A DNA stretch of 64,000 nucleotides from Alistipes sp. (GTDB lineage: Bacteria; Bacteroidota; Bacteroidia; Bacteroidales; Rikenellaceae): contig JAGCMF010000019.1 of the NCBI GenBank assembly GCA_017646625.1, forward strand, positions 30,214-94,213, read 5' to 3'. Numbering within the stretch: the first letter of the stretch is position 1; every line of letters begins with the position of its first letter. Below the pieces are notes generated by a model. It was not told the DNA's origin and did no database searches. It saw only the letters and a list, made by a program, of their open reading frames with translations. Shown piece by piece: positions 1 through 9,965 of the stretch. A program made the position numbers and the translations under genes.

Positions 1-251
1 AGTAACACCGTAGAGGATATCCACGACACGAGAGCCAAGGCCAGGTGCCACATCAGAGGTACATCGGCCCAGGTGAAGCTTACAACAGAGGTGGGTATAA
101 GATGGAAGTACCACCCCATGATTACTCCCACGATGAGCCATGCAACACCCTTGAGCAGCGCATGTGTAGGACTCAACACTGCAGGACGGTTCAGAAGCTT
201 CATCATGAACGACTCCGAGGCTACATCGCCTGTACTATTTCCCCAAAACAT
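1..251 (-). CDS. Partial membrane protein, possibly Yip1-like
   Basis: The reading frame is open from an ATG at 251 to the window edge, giving at least 83 residues (N-terminus MFWGNSTGDVASESF). A hydrophobic segment follows at about residues 36-51 (GVAWLIVGVIMGWYF) and another begins near residue 66, so this is an integral membrane protein. It starts 14 nt after the stop of the barrel gene and so probably belongs to the same operon. Yip1-family membrane proteins occur beside such genes in Bacteroidales, but this assignment rests on shape and context, not on a motif. The C-terminal part is outside the window. Confidence 0.55.
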   Translation of the reverse strand, partial: MFWGNSTGDVASESFMMKLLNRPAVLSPTHALLKGVAWLIVGVIMGWYFHLIPTSVVSFTWADVPLMWHLALALVSWISSTVL

Positions 252-265
252 ATTACTACACAATT

Positions 266-1951
266 TTAAAAGTCAATCTTAACACCTGCCATGAAGCCTG
301 CACCATTACGGTAGTAGTAGGCATAGTCGTAGATGCGGCTATTAAGGAGGTTATAGCCATCGGCATATATCTCCACCATGCGCGATGCACGGAAGCTAAT
401 ACCAGCACGCAAATCTACAGTAAGAGGTGCGGTGAATATGTCGGTAGTCGCACCCTCGACATCTGCCACACACGACCAGTTGCGCCTGCCTATAACCTCA
501 CCCATGGCGTAGAACCTCCAGCGCTTGATGCTATACTCCACCTCAAGGTCGGCATTTATATTTGCATCATTTACATAGTACTCGGCATCGGAGTTGTTGG
601 CACGCGCATATACCGAGGCGGCAATAAGCAAGCCACCGACAGGCTGATAGCTAATCTCGGCACCTACAAAGAGGCGATTGTTACTACCCGTAGCGACACC
701 GAACGTGCCTACACTATTGATATACCACACTACCTCGTCGCGCATGAAGTTAGCACCCAGGTATAGGCGGTAGGCAAGGCGCGAGGATGCTGCCGAGCCG
801 TTGAAGCCGATGCTCAAGTTGTAGCTGCGTGTATTGGGCATAGCAAGAAGTGCATTACTCGAGGCGTGACTATCGAGGTATGGATTAGCACCATACAACG
901 CCGCAAGGCCATTCTGCGACACCGAGGTATCGAGCTCCACATATGGCACTATAGCCTTGAGGCCGAAGTCGAAGAGCATCTTGAGGCGTGGTGTTACGAA
1001 GTGAGACGCCTTCTCTCTATCCCTAACCCTATCGTAGATATATCCTATGGCTGCCTCGAGGTCTATGATGCCGAAGTGGCGCGAGTACTCGGCGGTGATG
1101 CCAAAGCGCATATCGCGGTAGCTGCTATATGTAGACTGCCACATATCATACATAGCACGCAAGCCCACAACATTCTCGCCCATGGCACGTGCAAGACGCA
1201 CAGAGCCACCAGCATTAAACTCTGGAGTGGCATCTCTATCTTGTGCAAAGTGAGGGGGCACATGGCTCCAATAGCCACCATGAGCCTCTATGCCGAAGTT
1301 AAGGCGTGTAAGGTCAGCGAAGTTATCGCCATAGCGCACCTGAAGGTCTACATCGTGAAACATCAAACGCGCAGGGTTATCGCCAAGCTCCGCATAACGG
1401 TTGTAGATGTCGTAGTCGTAGTCGGCAGTAACCTCCAGCACCTGACAGCCTGTGATAACACCACCATGCAGATATGCCCTATTGCGCATATCGTAGCTCG
1501 AGGCCATGCTGCGCACAGCACCCAGAGCATTCTCGCGGGGCGAGTAGCTGCCATCATGCTCAACGCCAACGCCAAAGAAGCCGGCACGCACATTGCCCGC
1601 GGCAAAGCGCAAAGTGGCATCCGAAGCCAAAGGATAGCCGCCCGCAAGCTCCGTGTAGAAGCGGCGTGCACGACCAAAGTCCCAATATCCCGCAGTGGCA
1701 GGCTTAAAGTCATGATCCTCAAGTTCTATCTGCCATGTATCGGGGTTGATGCCATACCTTATGTCGGGCTCTATCTCGGGTCTATCGGCGATGGTGGCTG
1801 GGGCCACAATCTTCGAGGAGGCAGCAAGCTCGGGCGTATATAGCGTGGTCACCTCAACACGCTTATGCTCCTGTGCCGTGGCAACAGAGACCACGAGCAT
1901 CATTGCCGCAACGAGTCTCATTCTCATATTTAGTCGTCTCATACTCTTCAC
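266..1951 (-). CDS. Outer-membrane beta-barrel protein (TonB-receptor-like, no plug)
   Basis: This 561-residue protein has an N-terminal signal peptide (hydrophobic stretch at about residues 11-25, then AQ). The remainder alternates aromatic and polar residues as transmembrane beta strands do, and it ends in phenylalanine (GVKIDF), the usual last residue of outer-membrane barrels. A phrase near the C-terminus (ADGYNLLNSR) resembles the last strands of TonB-dependent receptors, but no plug domain is visible, so active transport is not implied. The gene follows the TPR gene by 12 nt and precedes a membrane protein gene by 14 nt, so the three are probably co-transcribed. TPR plus barrel pairs are common in Bacteroidales; the substrate is unknown. 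Confidence 0.75.
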   Translation of the reverse strand: MKSMRRLNMRMRLVAAMMLVVSVATAQEHKRVEVTTLYTPELAASSKIVAPATIADRPEIEPDIRYGINPDTWQIELEDHDFKPATAGYWDFGRARRFYTELAGGYPLASDATLRFAAGNVRAGFFGVGVEHDGSYSPRENALGAVRSMASSYDMRNRAYLHGGVITGCQVLEVTADYDYDIYNRYAELGDNPARLMFHDVDLQVRYGDNFADLTRLNFGIEAHGGYWSHVPPHFAQDRDATPEFNAGGSVRLARAMGENVVGLRAMYDMWQSTYSSYRDMRFGITAEYSRHFGIIDLEAAIGYIYDRVRDREKASHFVTPRLKMLFDFGLKAIVPYVELDTSVSQNGLAALYGANPYLDSHASSNALLAMPNTRSYNLSIGFNGSAASSRLAYRLYLGANFMRDEVVWYINSVGTFGVATGSNNRLFVGAEISYQPVGGLLIAASVYARANNSDAEYYVNDANINADLEVEYSIKRWRFYAMGEVIGRRNWSCVADVEGATTDIFTAPLTVDLRAGISFRASRMVEIYADGYNLLNSRIYDYAYYYRNGAGFMAGVKIDF

Positions 1952-1963
1952 TTTAGTTGGTTA

Positions 1964-4951
1964 CTACTTTGCAAGCGACGCTATGCGCTGACGTGCCTCG
2001 GCAACGATGCCATCATCCGTAGGCGTGTAGCCGTCGACAATACTCTGGTATGTGGCACGTGCCTGGAAGGTGTTGTTCTGCTGAACAAGCACATCGCCAA
2101 GTATCAAGAACATCTTCGCCTGCCAATATACCGAGCCACAGTTGCCCATGTCGTAGACCTTGCGTTCGGCAGCCTCATACTCACCATTGAGGTAGTCGTT
2201 CTCCACAAGGCGGTAGTATGCCTCGGCACCCTCGGCAGTCATGCGGTCGTGAGCAAGCTCCGCATATAGTCTTATCGCCTCATCGCGCGAGCCACGTGTG
2301 CGCAACACATCAGCCTTGGCCATCATAGACTGGCGGCGTGCCCACTCCGAGGCGTCACCCATGCCAAAGACCCTATCAGCCATGGCTATGATATCGTCAC
2401 CCTGGGCGTAGCATAACGTAGCCTCAACATAGCCATCTATGGCCTGCTGCTTGGCACTACGACTATCGGCATACTCCAACAATGCAAGCCATGCTCCTGC
2501 CGAGGCCTCATAATCACCCTCATCGAAGCTCATACGTGCATAGACGCCAAGCACACGTTCGCTATACTGCGAGGTGCCATGGTCGATGAGCTGACGCATG
2601 GCGGCAAGGGCCTCGTCGTTATCCTCAAGCTGCACATAGCAGTCACTCAAGTAGAAGAGTGCCTCGGTGCGGTTATAGCCATTTTCGAAGGTGGCGAGGT
2701 AGTCGTTGAGCTTCTCGCATGCACCCTCCATATTGCCATTCAGGTAGATGCCCTTTGCCGCAGCGAAGGATAGCGAGTCACGCGCCGCAGCACTCATATC
2801 ACTCTGCACACCACTACGTTCTGCGTAGGCGAAGTAGTCATCTACCCTACCCTCCGAGACATATATCTCGCGGATGTTACGCATAGCCTCGAGGGCTGCC
2901 GACGACTGCGCATCATACTCCACAACACGTTCGTAGTAGCCACGTGCCGTACCCTTCTGTCCGAGGTTATAGCACGCAAGGGCGAGATCCGAGAGTGCAG
3001 AGACATAGTATGGCGAATTTGCGCCATGCTGCGTAACGAACTCCTCAAGGGTTTTAGCACCATCCGAGTAGCGCTGCTGGCCTATATATGTTCTACCGAG
3101 CTCATACCACGCATCATCGACATATGGGCCACTGCCCTCCGCAACGATGCTCTTGAGGCGGTCTATCTTATCTTTTGTCTTATTGTCGATGCCATCTACC
3201 ATTGCCAGCTGATACTGCGCATAGTAGCGATGATCTGTTGCCGACTGCGCAACAACCCTATATGTCTTACGCGCCTCACCGAAGTTACGTGTGGTGAAGA
3301 GAGCATCACCCAAACGGTTGTGAGCATCGTAGAGGTAGTCATCGCGCATGGTGTAGTCGCGCACAAACTTACGGAAGGCATCCTGGGCATCAGTCATATT
3401 ACCAAGAGCAAGGTGCGCATATCCCACACCATAGTGTGCATAGTGGTACTCCATCTCTGTCGTTGGGGCACGACGTATATAATCCTGATACCTCTCTGCA
3501 GCAAGTGCCATGTCGCCATTGTGGCACGCCACCTCACCCTGCCAATAGAGTGTCAGGGCGTTATACTTGGGCACAAGGCCTATAGCCGCAGCCTCGGCAA
3601 GCAACTCCTCGGCAACACCCCACTCGCCAGCCTCAATAGCCTCCACGGCGCGGAACACCGCAACCTTCTGGTGCGCAGCACGTATCTCGTTATCGGGGTT
3701 TGGATAGTTCTTCAAGGCTGTATATGCCATGTCGTAGTTTTCCGAGTTATAGTATGCTGCGATGAGCAACTCCTTGACCTCCTTCTCGTGTACAGAGCCT
3801 GGGTAGCGACGTAGGTAGTCCTGCAAGACGTTCACCGCCTCGTTGAAGGTACCGCCACCGAGCTCATACTTAAGTCTACCGTAGTTCAGCAGCGCATCCT
3901 CGGCAATGGCGGGGTCGAAGCCCTCAACAGATGCCATGGCGAAGGCATCGGCAGCGTGAGACTTATCCCCAATGCGCAGGTAGCAGTCGCCAAGGTGGTA
4001 CGAGGCGTTCTGCGTGAGGGCATCCTCCGCACCACACACCCTTGCTAAAGGTGTCACAGCATCCTTGTAGCGTGCCATGCGGTATAGCGAGTAGCCCAAG
4101 ATATAGTTCTCCTGACGACCCATACGTGCCTCGGGGTATAGCGAGATGTAGCGTATAGCATTTGCATAGTCACCACCCACAAAGTAGCTCTCGGCGATGA
4201 TACGTTCAAGGTCGTCGGATGTATGTGCCGAGGCGTTGCTCAAGAGCTCCACACCCTCTGTCACGACATAGTCGTAGTTACCCTTGCGATACTCAATCTG
4301 CATAAGATAGAAGGGGGCAAGACTACGATAGCTGTCATACTCCTTAAGCTGGGTGAAGCCATCGGCTGCGATGATGTTATCGCCACGCTTATAGGCTATA
4401 TAGGAACGGTAGTACAGCGCATGAGGATAGTACTCCGAGAGCTTCGACACCTTGCCGAAGTGTCTCTCGGCAGCTGGATAGTCGCCCTCGAGGAAGCGTA
4501 TGTAGCCCACACGTATGTCGTAGCGTTCACGTTCGCGGGCACTCAAGGCCTTATAGTCCACCTCATCGAAGAGGATGCTCGCCTCGTCGAAGACGCCATT
4601 ATCGCAGACGTAGCTCGCCATCATGAACGACACGCTATTGCAGTATACGCTTGCGGGGTACTCCTCGATGAAGCGCACCATCATAGGCTGGGCATCTGCC
4701 GTGCCGAGCTCCACAGCACAACGCACACTGCTATATGCTGCCCACTCCACAGTATGCATATCGCGCACAGGGTCGAGGGTTTGCATCAGGTTACGCAACG
4801 CCACACGCGCCTCACCCCAACGCCTACGTTCGAGCATGGTCTCAATCATATCCCTGCGATCACGAACATCTGATGGCTGTGCCACAAGCGTCGAGGTGGA
4901 GATGACCACCGCCACAACTATCATTATGACTCTTAATATCTTTCTCTGCAT
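1964..4951 (-). CDS. Large tetratricopeptide-repeat periplasmic protein
   Basis: This 995-residue protein starts with a signal peptide (about residues 1-24, ending LVAQ). Nearly all the rest is degenerate TPR units, visible as recurring blocks such as ALYYRSYIAYKRGD, ASYHLGDCYLRIGD and DAWYELGRTYIGQQRYSDGA. TPR solenoids are protein-binding scaffolds. Together with the downstream barrel this suggests an envelope complex facing the periplasm. The ATG at 4951 is supported by a Bacteroidetes -7 box (TATATTTG) about 30 nt upstream. It is the first gene of a probable three-gene operon. No catalytic motif is seen and the specific role is unknown. Confidence 0.8.
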   Translation of the reverse strand: MQRKILRVIMIVVAVVISTSTLVAQPSDVRDRRDMIETMLERRRWGEARVALRNLMQTLDPVRDMHTVEWAAYSSVRCAVELGTADAQPMMVRFIEEYPASVYCNSVSFMMASYVCDNGVFDEASILFDEVDYKALSARERERYDIRVGYIRFLEGDYPAAERHFGKVSKLSEYYPHALYYRSYIAYKRGDNIIAADGFTQLKEYDSYRSLAPFYLMQIEYRKGNYDYVVTEGVELLSNASAHTSDDLERIIAESYFVGGDYANAIRYISLYPEARMGRQENYILGYSLYRMARYKDAVTPLARVCGAEDALTQNASYHLGDCYLRIGDKSHAADAFAMASVEGFDPAIAEDALLNYGRLKYELGGGTFNEAVNVLQDYLRRYPGSVHEKEVKELLIAAYYNSENYDMAYTALKNYPNPDNEIRAAHQKVAVFRAVEAIEAGEWGVAEELLAEAAAIGLVPKYNALTLYWQGEVACHNGDMALAAERYQDYIRRAPTTEMEYHYAHYGVGYAHLALGNMTDAQDAFRKFVRDYTMRDDYLYDAHNRLGDALFTTRNFGEARKTYRVVAQSATDHRYYAQYQLAMVDGIDNKTKDKIDRLKSIVAEGSGPYVDDAWYELGRTYIGQQRYSDGAKTLEEFVTQHGANSPYYVSALSDLALACYNLGQKGTARGYYERVVEYDAQSSAALEAMRNIREIYVSEGRVDDYFAYAERSGVQSDMSAAARDSLSFAAAKGIYLNGNMEGACEKLNDYLATFENGYNRTEALFYLSDCYVQLEDNDEALAAMRQLIDHGTSQYSERVLGVYARMSFDEGDYEASAGAWLALLEYADSRSAKQQAIDGYVEATLCYAQGDDIIAMADRVFGMGDASEWARRQSMMAKADVLRTRGSRDEAIRLYAELAHDRMTAEGAEAYYRLVENDYLNGEYEAAERKVYDMGNCGSVYWQAKMFLILGDVLVQQNNTFQARATYQSIVDGYTPTDDGIVAEARQRIASLAK

Positions 4952-4980
4952 AGCTTACACTCTATTATATATATTACGTG

Positions 4981-4988
4981 CAAATATA
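4981..4988 (-). promoter_or_regulatory. Promoter -7 box for the TPR operon
   Basis: TATATTTG on the minus strand matches the Bacteroidetes -7 consensus TAnnTTTG and lies 30 nt from the TPR start codon. No clear TTTG is found 19-21 nt upstream of it, so the match is partial. Confidence 0.5.
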
Positions 4989-5067
4989 CGATTTTTTCCG
5001 TAAACGACACCACTCCGAGGCGCGATTATTGTCGTCTAAAGGTCGTAACAATAAAAATATTCTTCAT

Positions 5068-5484
5068 ATGATAGTCAAAATCACACTCTACATGGACGGC
5101 GAGGGACACTTTCGACTCGACGACGGCCGTATGCTCGACGAGCTAAACCCCAAGGAGATGTTGTTGTATGCCGCTGCCGACTGCGCAGGACGCACCATAG
5201 TGAGCCTTCTGGAGGAGCACACATCGACACTCAAGAGCCTCACGATAACACTCGAGGGCACACTCTCAACACCCACCGTTATTGCCGAGAGCAAGTACAC
5301 GAGCTTCAACATCATCTACGCCGCAGAGTGCCCCACACTCAAGGACCAGATAGTAATAAGCCGTGCCGTGAACCTCGCACACGACAAATACTGCGGCCTG
5401 GTGCAGATGCTGCGATGCATAGCACCACTCACCCATAAGACATCGACAGTATCTACGGGAGGGGGAGTAAAAGGGACTGACTAA
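5068..5484 (+). CDS. OsmC family protein
   Basis: The 138-residue product begins at the ATG at 5068. An in-frame ATG at 4978 would add 30 residues of unlike composition that overlap the divergent promoter. OsmC/Ohr proteins are cytosolic dimers that reduce organic hydroperoxides with two cysteines. Both expected cysteines are visible: one in a helix after the P-x-E-x-L-L motif (AAADCAGRT), the second in KYCGLVQML, the family's second-cysteine motif. It stands alone, divergent from the TPR operon and convergent with the efflux operon. Whether the substrate is a peroxide or a thiol compound cannot be said. Confidence 0.85.
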   Translation: MIVKITLYMDGEGHFRLDDGRMLDELNPKEMLLYAAADCAGRTIVSLLEEHTSTLKSLTITLEGTLSTPTVIAESKYTSFNIIYAAECPTLKDQIVISRAVNLAHDKYCGLVQMLRCIAPLTHKTSTVSTGGGVKGTD

Positions 5485-5505
5485 AAAGTAAGTTAGTCAT
5501 CCCTT
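5471..5505 (+). terminator. Hairpin spanning the OsmC stop codon
   Basis: AAGGGACTGACTAA (5471-5484) pairs with TTAGTCATCCCTT (5493-5505), one mismatch, 8-nt loop. The stem includes the stop codon. No T-run follows, so it may work as a 3' end or stability hairpin rather than as a classical terminator. Confidence 0.5.
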
Positions 5506-5515
5506 CATATGTTGG

Positions 5516-5635
5516 GAGAGTGAATAAAAAGATGTAGTTTTAGGCTTGCGAAGCCCGAACAAGCGGAGTTTACTGAACGTAAATGAGCATTTTGAGGGCG
5601 AGTATAACAACGAAATACACTTTTTATTCACTCTC
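5516..5635. repeat. MITE-like 120-bp element, copy 1
   Basis: The element begins with GAGAGTGAATAAAAAG (5516-5531) and ends with its exact reverse complement (5620-5635), a 16-bp terminal inverted repeat. A second copy of exactly 120 bp lies at 27262-27381 in the opposite orientation. Comparing the two by eye gives about 10 differences in 120 positions (about 92% identity). There is no ORF inside and no clear target-site duplication. It lies between the convergent OsmC and TolC genes. Confidence 0.85.
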
Positions 5636-5649
5636 TATTCATTTATTGG

Positions 5650-5715
5650 CTACTCGGCAATTATATATTTGTATTCTCTATCCTATTCGGCAATTATATA
5701 TTTATAGGATGAGAT
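5650..5715 (-). repeat. 33-bp tandem duplication across the tolC stop codon
   Basis: The last codons of the outer-membrane efflux gene (KYIIAE-stop) are repeated in frame 33 bp downstream: after the first TAG the frame reads DREYKYIIAE-TAG. The units 5650-5682 and 5683-5715 agree at about 20 of their first 21 bases. Confidence 0.7.
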
Positions 5716-6930
5716 AGCTACGGCATGGTCGTAGTGGGCGGCGATACTATTTTGATATATCTGAAGCCAGCTTATCTGCGCCTGGAGGACATCGAGGATG
5801 GTGGCTATACCCTCCTGGTAGGCATAGGTGCTGATATCGAGATTCTCGCGAGCAACATCAAGGCTTCTGCGCACAGCATCGACACGCTGGTGTGTGAGCT
5901 CGAGGTTTGTCCAGCCGTTGCTCTCATTACGCACTATAGCATCCGTAACACTCTCAACGTCAAGCTCTGCACGGCGAAGATTGCTACGTGCTGTGGTGAG
6001 GGCGGCAGTGCGCTGTCCGAAGTGGAAGATGGGGGTGCGGAGGGTGAGGGCAACACCACCACCGAGGCGTGAACCACCCTGCTGCGAGGCGCCCATATAT
6101 GGAGCATAGAGGCCATATAGGTCTAGACCCACAGAGGGCATGAAGTCGGCATTGCGAAGCTTAACGCCCCACCGTGCAGCATCACACGAGGCGACAGAAG
6201 CGAGGTAGTCGGGGTGCATAGAGACAACATCCTCGACATTACTACGTAGAGGCATAGCCATGCTATCGGTTATGCTACACGCCAGCACCACCTCGACATC
6301 GGGGTCTACACCGCGCAGCACGTTGAAGTCGTGGAGGGCGACACGCCACTGCTGCGTAGCCTGCGAAACCATATACTCGGCATCACTCAACCGCGACTCC
6401 ACCTGCAACAGGTCGCTACGCGAGGTGTAGCCCTCGCTGAAGCGCCACGAAACAACCTCATACAGTGCGCGCACGATATCGCGGTAGTCACTCATGGCAG
6501 ACATATATATGGTCATGCGTGACAACCTCCAGTACGCCACCTCGGCATCATACCTAACAGCAAGGTATACAGAGTGTTCTCTATACTGCGCGGCCTCATA
6601 CTCCGCATCAGCACTACGCACTGCGGCCTTGATGCCACCACCCTCGAATATGGGTTGCTCGACATCAGCACGTAGCTGCGAGCTCCACCTACCCGCAGTG
6701 CCCACATCATCGAAGGCAAGAGCAACATCGCCACCCGCCGACAACGAGGGGTATGCCTCACGCTGCCTATACCTTAACTCGGCATGCGCACCCACACTTG
6801 CAGCAGAGGCGGCACGTACCTCGTGGCTATACTCCATGACAGCCCGTCTATACTCCTCGAGGCTCATCTGCGCAGCAGCACACATAGGCACAAGGGAGGC
6901 ACAGCACAACATCAATAACCTAACAATCAT
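5683..6930 (-). CDS. TolC-family outer-membrane efflux protein
   Basis: This 415-residue protein has a signal peptide (residues 1-21, ending CAAAQ). Two long helical, alanine- and glutamine-rich halves follow, as in outer membrane efflux proteins that trimerise into a channel-tunnel. Its ATG overlaps the stop of the RND transporter gene by 4 bp, so translation is probably coupled. It is the third gene of an adaptor-pump-channel operon and presumably forms the exit duct of that tripartite pump. Its last codons are duplicated downstream. The substrates are unknown. Confidence 0.92.
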   Translation of the reverse strand: MIVRLLMLCCASLVPMCAAAQMSLEEYRRAVMEYSHEVRAASAASVGAHAELRYRQREAYPSLSAGGDVALAFDDVGTAGRWSSQLRADVEQPIFEGGGIKAAVRSADAEYEAAQYREHSVYLAVRYDAEVAYWRLSRMTIYMSAMSDYRDIVRALYEVVSWRFSEGYTSRSDLLQVESRLSDAEYMVSQATQQWRVALHDFNVLRGVDPDVEVVLACSITDSMAMPLRSNVEDVVSMHPDYLASVASCDAARWGVKLRNADFMPSVGLDLYGLYAPYMGASQQGGSRLGGGVALTLRTPIFHFGQRTAALTTARSNLRRAELDVESVTDAIVRNESNGWTNLELTHQRVDAVRRSLDVARENLDISTYAYQEGIATILDVLQAQISWLQIYQNSIAAHYDHAVAISSYKYIIAE

Positions 6931-9900
6931 AACTTTACACGATAGAAGAATGAATATACTACAGGCAGCACGACAAGCACGAGAAGCGTGGCAAAGATTA
7001 GACCGCCCATGATTGTTGCCGCCATGCTACCAAACATGGCATCGAAGAGCAGAGGCAGCATGCCAAGCACCGTGGTTGCCGAGGCCACAACGACGGGGAT
7101 GAAGCGGTCGCGGGCAGCAAGGAGTATTGCATCATACGCCTCATATCCCGAGGCACGCAGCTCGTCGATACGCGAGAGCAGGATGACACCATTCTTGATG
7201 CTCATGCCAACAAGTCCCAACAGACCGAGTAGCGAGAAGAAGTCGAACATCTTATCCGTAACGGCGAGACCCGCAACGACACCCACAAAGATGAGTGGCA
7301 GGGTGACAAGAAGTATTACAGGCTCACGGAGGTTACCGAAGAGGAGCATCAGGATGATAAATATTATGAGTAGCGTGATGGGGAGTCTACCCACAAGGGC
7401 GCTATTAGACTCCTCACGGCTCTCCTGCTCGCCATATAGGTGCATGGCATAGCCCTCGGGGATATCTATCTCATCCCGAAGTTTTGTCTCAAGGTCGGCA
7501 AGCAGAGCAATGGCATTGACACCACGTGCTGGGTCACACTGCGCCTTCATAACGCGCTGACCATCAATACGCCGTATCACCGAGGGAGCAAAGCTAAAGT
7601 CGAACGATGAGACAGCCTGCTCAAGAGCATAGCTACTGCCACTACGCGAGAAGAGGGGCATGGTCTCGAGAGCCGACAGCGCACCACCACCCATAGTCTC
7701 CATGCGCAGAAGGATAGGCATGGCCATATCCGCCTCGCGGTAGGTAGCGAGAGGCAGTCCCGACGTGGACATCTGCAACAGCTCCAACATGGCACTGCGC
7801 GACACGCCTATACGCTGCGCCTTGAGCTGCGAGTAGCGAGGCTCCCACACAGCAATAGCGTTACCCCAGCTGTTACGCACATTAACAACACGTTCATCCT
7901 GCATCATGACATCCATAGCCTGCGTTGTGAGGCGCGCCAGGCTATCTACATCATCACCCACAAAGCCAAACTCGATGGTTGCCTCGGGCGTGGGCGACAG
8001 CCTGAAGAGTGAGGAACGTAGCCACACATCGGGCATCGTGGCACTGACCCACTCATCGAAGCGTGCCTCGACAGCCGCAGTAACATCTGCCGAGGAGGTC
8101 TCGACAAGGATGTTACCATAGTTTGGGCGGTTGGCATAGCTACCACTCGCAAGGTAGTAGCGCGGAGGTGTGCCTCCCGCCGTGGTAGAGACCCTACGCA
8201 CCTCGCGCTGCGCCATAAGCCACTCTGTCATAGCATCAAGACGCTGCTGCGTGGCATCAATATCGAGACCATCAGCGAGTATCACATCTGCACGAAAGAG
8301 GGGTTTGGAGAGCTGCGGAAAGAAGTTCTGCGGCATATAGCGCATGGCAACAAGAGAGCCCACAAGGAGTACCACAGCGGCACCTACCGTAACCCAGCGG
8401 TGGCGGAGTGCCACAGCAACAGCCCTACCGAACAGCGCAGCGACACCTCCATCACGTGGCGCAGTGGTGGCTCGTAGCATGCCGAGGCTCATGGCGGGGA
8501 CCTGCGTAATGGCCAAAAGCCAACTCAAGAGCAACGAGAGGGCGATGACAACAAACAGCGGGCGTATAATCTCGGCGACAGAGGAGGGGGCGAGTTGCAG
8601 GGGCAGGAACGAGATGATAGCGATGAGTGTGGCGGCAAGCAGACCGAGGCGTGGCTGTGTGGCACCCGCAACAGCAGCACTGCGCAGAAGCATACCACCA
8701 CGCAGATAGCGCGACGTATTATCCACCACGACAATGGCATTGTCAACAAGCATGCCCATGGCGATGATGAAGCCAGCAAGGGAGGTACGGTTGAGACCCT
8801 CGCCAACAAAGAGCATGAGGAGGAGTGTGCCACAGATAGATAGCACCAACGACACACCTACAATGATGCCAGCACGCCAGCCCATGGCTATCATGACAAG
8901 GAGGATGACGATGGCAACAGACTCCATGAGGTTGACAATGAAGGTATTAGTAGCCTCATGGGCAATCTCGCCCTCGGGGTATAGGGCAACAACCTCGAGA
9001 CCCGCGGGCAGCGAGCTCGCCGTGGTGGCAACAACGGCAGCAACAGCATCGCCGACACTCACCACATCCATATCCTCTCTTGCGGCGATGGCAACACCCA
9101 CACTACGACGTCCATCGACCTTGAGGATATACTCCGCAGGCTCCTCATAGCCACGCACTACACGTGCCACATCGCCGAGGCGGTACTGCTTACCATCAGC
9201 CGCCATAAGAAGCTGATTGTCAATATCATCCACACTGCCATACAGACTACCCTCAACAAGTTCCACATCTACCTGACCAGCATCGTGAACACCGAGACCC
9301 ACGACATCACTCTGCCCAGCAACAGCAGCCCTAATATCCTCGGGGCGAAGGTCGAAGGCAGCGAGGGTGGAGGCACTAAAGAGGATACTCACCTCGGGGT
9401 CTTGGAGACCCGATAGCGACACCTTGGCAACACCATCCACACCATACAATGCCGACTGCAGAAGGCGCGCATAGTGGCGCATCTCATCCCACGAGTAGCC
9501 ACCATCAGAGACCAAGGCGTAGTAGAGGCCATATACGTCGCCAAAGTCGTCAGAGATAGTGATATGGGCCACATCATCGGGCAAGAGAGGCCGTGCTGCA
9601 TCTACCCTTCTGCGCAACTCATCCCACAGCTGCGGTATGCGCGAGGCGGGGGTCTTGGGATGCAACTCCACAACAAGACGTGCATAGCCGAAATGCGACT
9701 CCGAGCTTATCTTATATACAGAGCCCAGCGTGCGGAGCTCACGTTCCAGAGGCACAGAGACAAGAGCCTCGACATCCGAGGGTGTAGCACCAGGATAGGA
9801 GCAGGTGACAATAGCACTCTTGATGGTGAAGGTCGAGTCCTCACGCTTGCCGAGGGTGGCGAAGGCATAGATGCCACCAAGAAGCATGGCCACCATAAAG

Positions 9901-9959
9901 AAGGTGATGACGGAACGCGACCCTACACTATACTCCGAAATATTAAACCTCATACGCAC
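6927..9959 (-). CDS. RND-family efflux transporter (AcrB-type inner-membrane pump)
   Basis: The 1010-residue length and layout match AcrB-like pumps: a first membrane helix at about residues 17-36, a porter domain with the phrase YPGATPSDVE, a helix cluster, a second porter half, and a second helix cluster to the C-terminus. The proton-relay helix reads GMLVDNAIVVVDN. Asp406 matches AcrB Asp407, while the neighbouring Asp408 position is Asn407. The gene lies 6 nt after the adaptor gene and overlaps the TolC gene by 4 bp. It should use proton influx to extrude compounds through the TolC-like channel. No local regulator is present. Substrate specificity cannot be read from sequence. Confidence 0.93.
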   Translation of the reverse strand: MRMRFNISEYSVGSRSVITFFMVAMLLGGIYAFATLGKREDSTFTIKSAIVTCSYPGATPSDVEALVSVPLERELRTLGSVYKISSESHFGYARLVVELHPKTPASRIPQLWDELRRRVDAARPLLPDDVAHITISDDFGDVYGLYYALVSDGGYSWDEMRHYARLLQSALYGVDGVAKVSLSGLQDPEVSILFSASTLAAFDLRPEDIRAAVAGQSDVVGLGVHDAGQVDVELVEGSLYGSVDDIDNQLLMAADGKQYRLGDVARVVRGYEEPAEYILKVDGRRSVGVAIAAREDMDVVSVGDAVAAVVATTASSLPAGLEVVALYPEGEIAHEATNTFIVNLMESVAIVILLVMIAMGWRAGIIVGVSLVLSICGTLLLMLFVGEGLNRTSLAGFIIAMGMLVDNAIVVVDNTSRYLRGGMLLRSAAVAGATQPRLGLLAATLIAIISFLPLQLAPSSVAEIIRPLFVVIALSLLLSWLLAITQVPAMSLGMLRATTAPRDGGVAALFGRAVAVALRHRWVTVGAAVVLLVGSLVAMRYMPQNFFPQLSKPLFRADVILADGLDIDATQQRLDAMTEWLMAQREVRRVSTTAGGTPPRYYLASGSYANRPNYGNILVETSSADVTAAVEARFDEWVSATMPDVWLRSSLFRLSPTPEATIEFGFVGDDVDSLARLTTQAMDVMMQDERVVNVRNSWGNAIAVWEPRYSQLKAQRIGVSRSAMLELLQMSTSGLPLATYREADMAMPILLRMETMGGGALSALETMPLFSRSGSSYALEQAVSSFDFSFAPSVIRRIDGQRVMKAQCDPARGVNAIALLADLETKLRDEIDIPEGYAMHLYGEQESREESNSALVGRLPITLLIIFIILMLLFGNLREPVILLVTLPLIFVGVVAGLAVTDKMFDFFSLLGLLGLVGMSIKNGVILLSRIDELRASGYEAYDAILLAARDRFIPVVVASATTVLGMLPLLFDAMFGSMAATIMGGLIFATLLVLVVLPVVYSFFYRVKL

Positions 9960-9965
9960 AGCTCT

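Noticed and set aside
45-282. Two plus-strand ORFs (45-269 and 73-282)
   Set aside because: They overlap the minus-strand membrane protein frame 1-251, which has hydrophobic helices; the plus frames show no protein-like pattern.
866-1843. 325-codon plus-strand ORF
   Set aside because: It lies antisense inside the barrel gene at 266-1951, which has a signal peptide and barrel pattern; the antisense frame has no recognisable domain and reflects the low frequency of stop codons in that frame.
3026-3814. 262-codon plus-strand ORF
   Set aside because: Antisense to the TPR gene; no domain.
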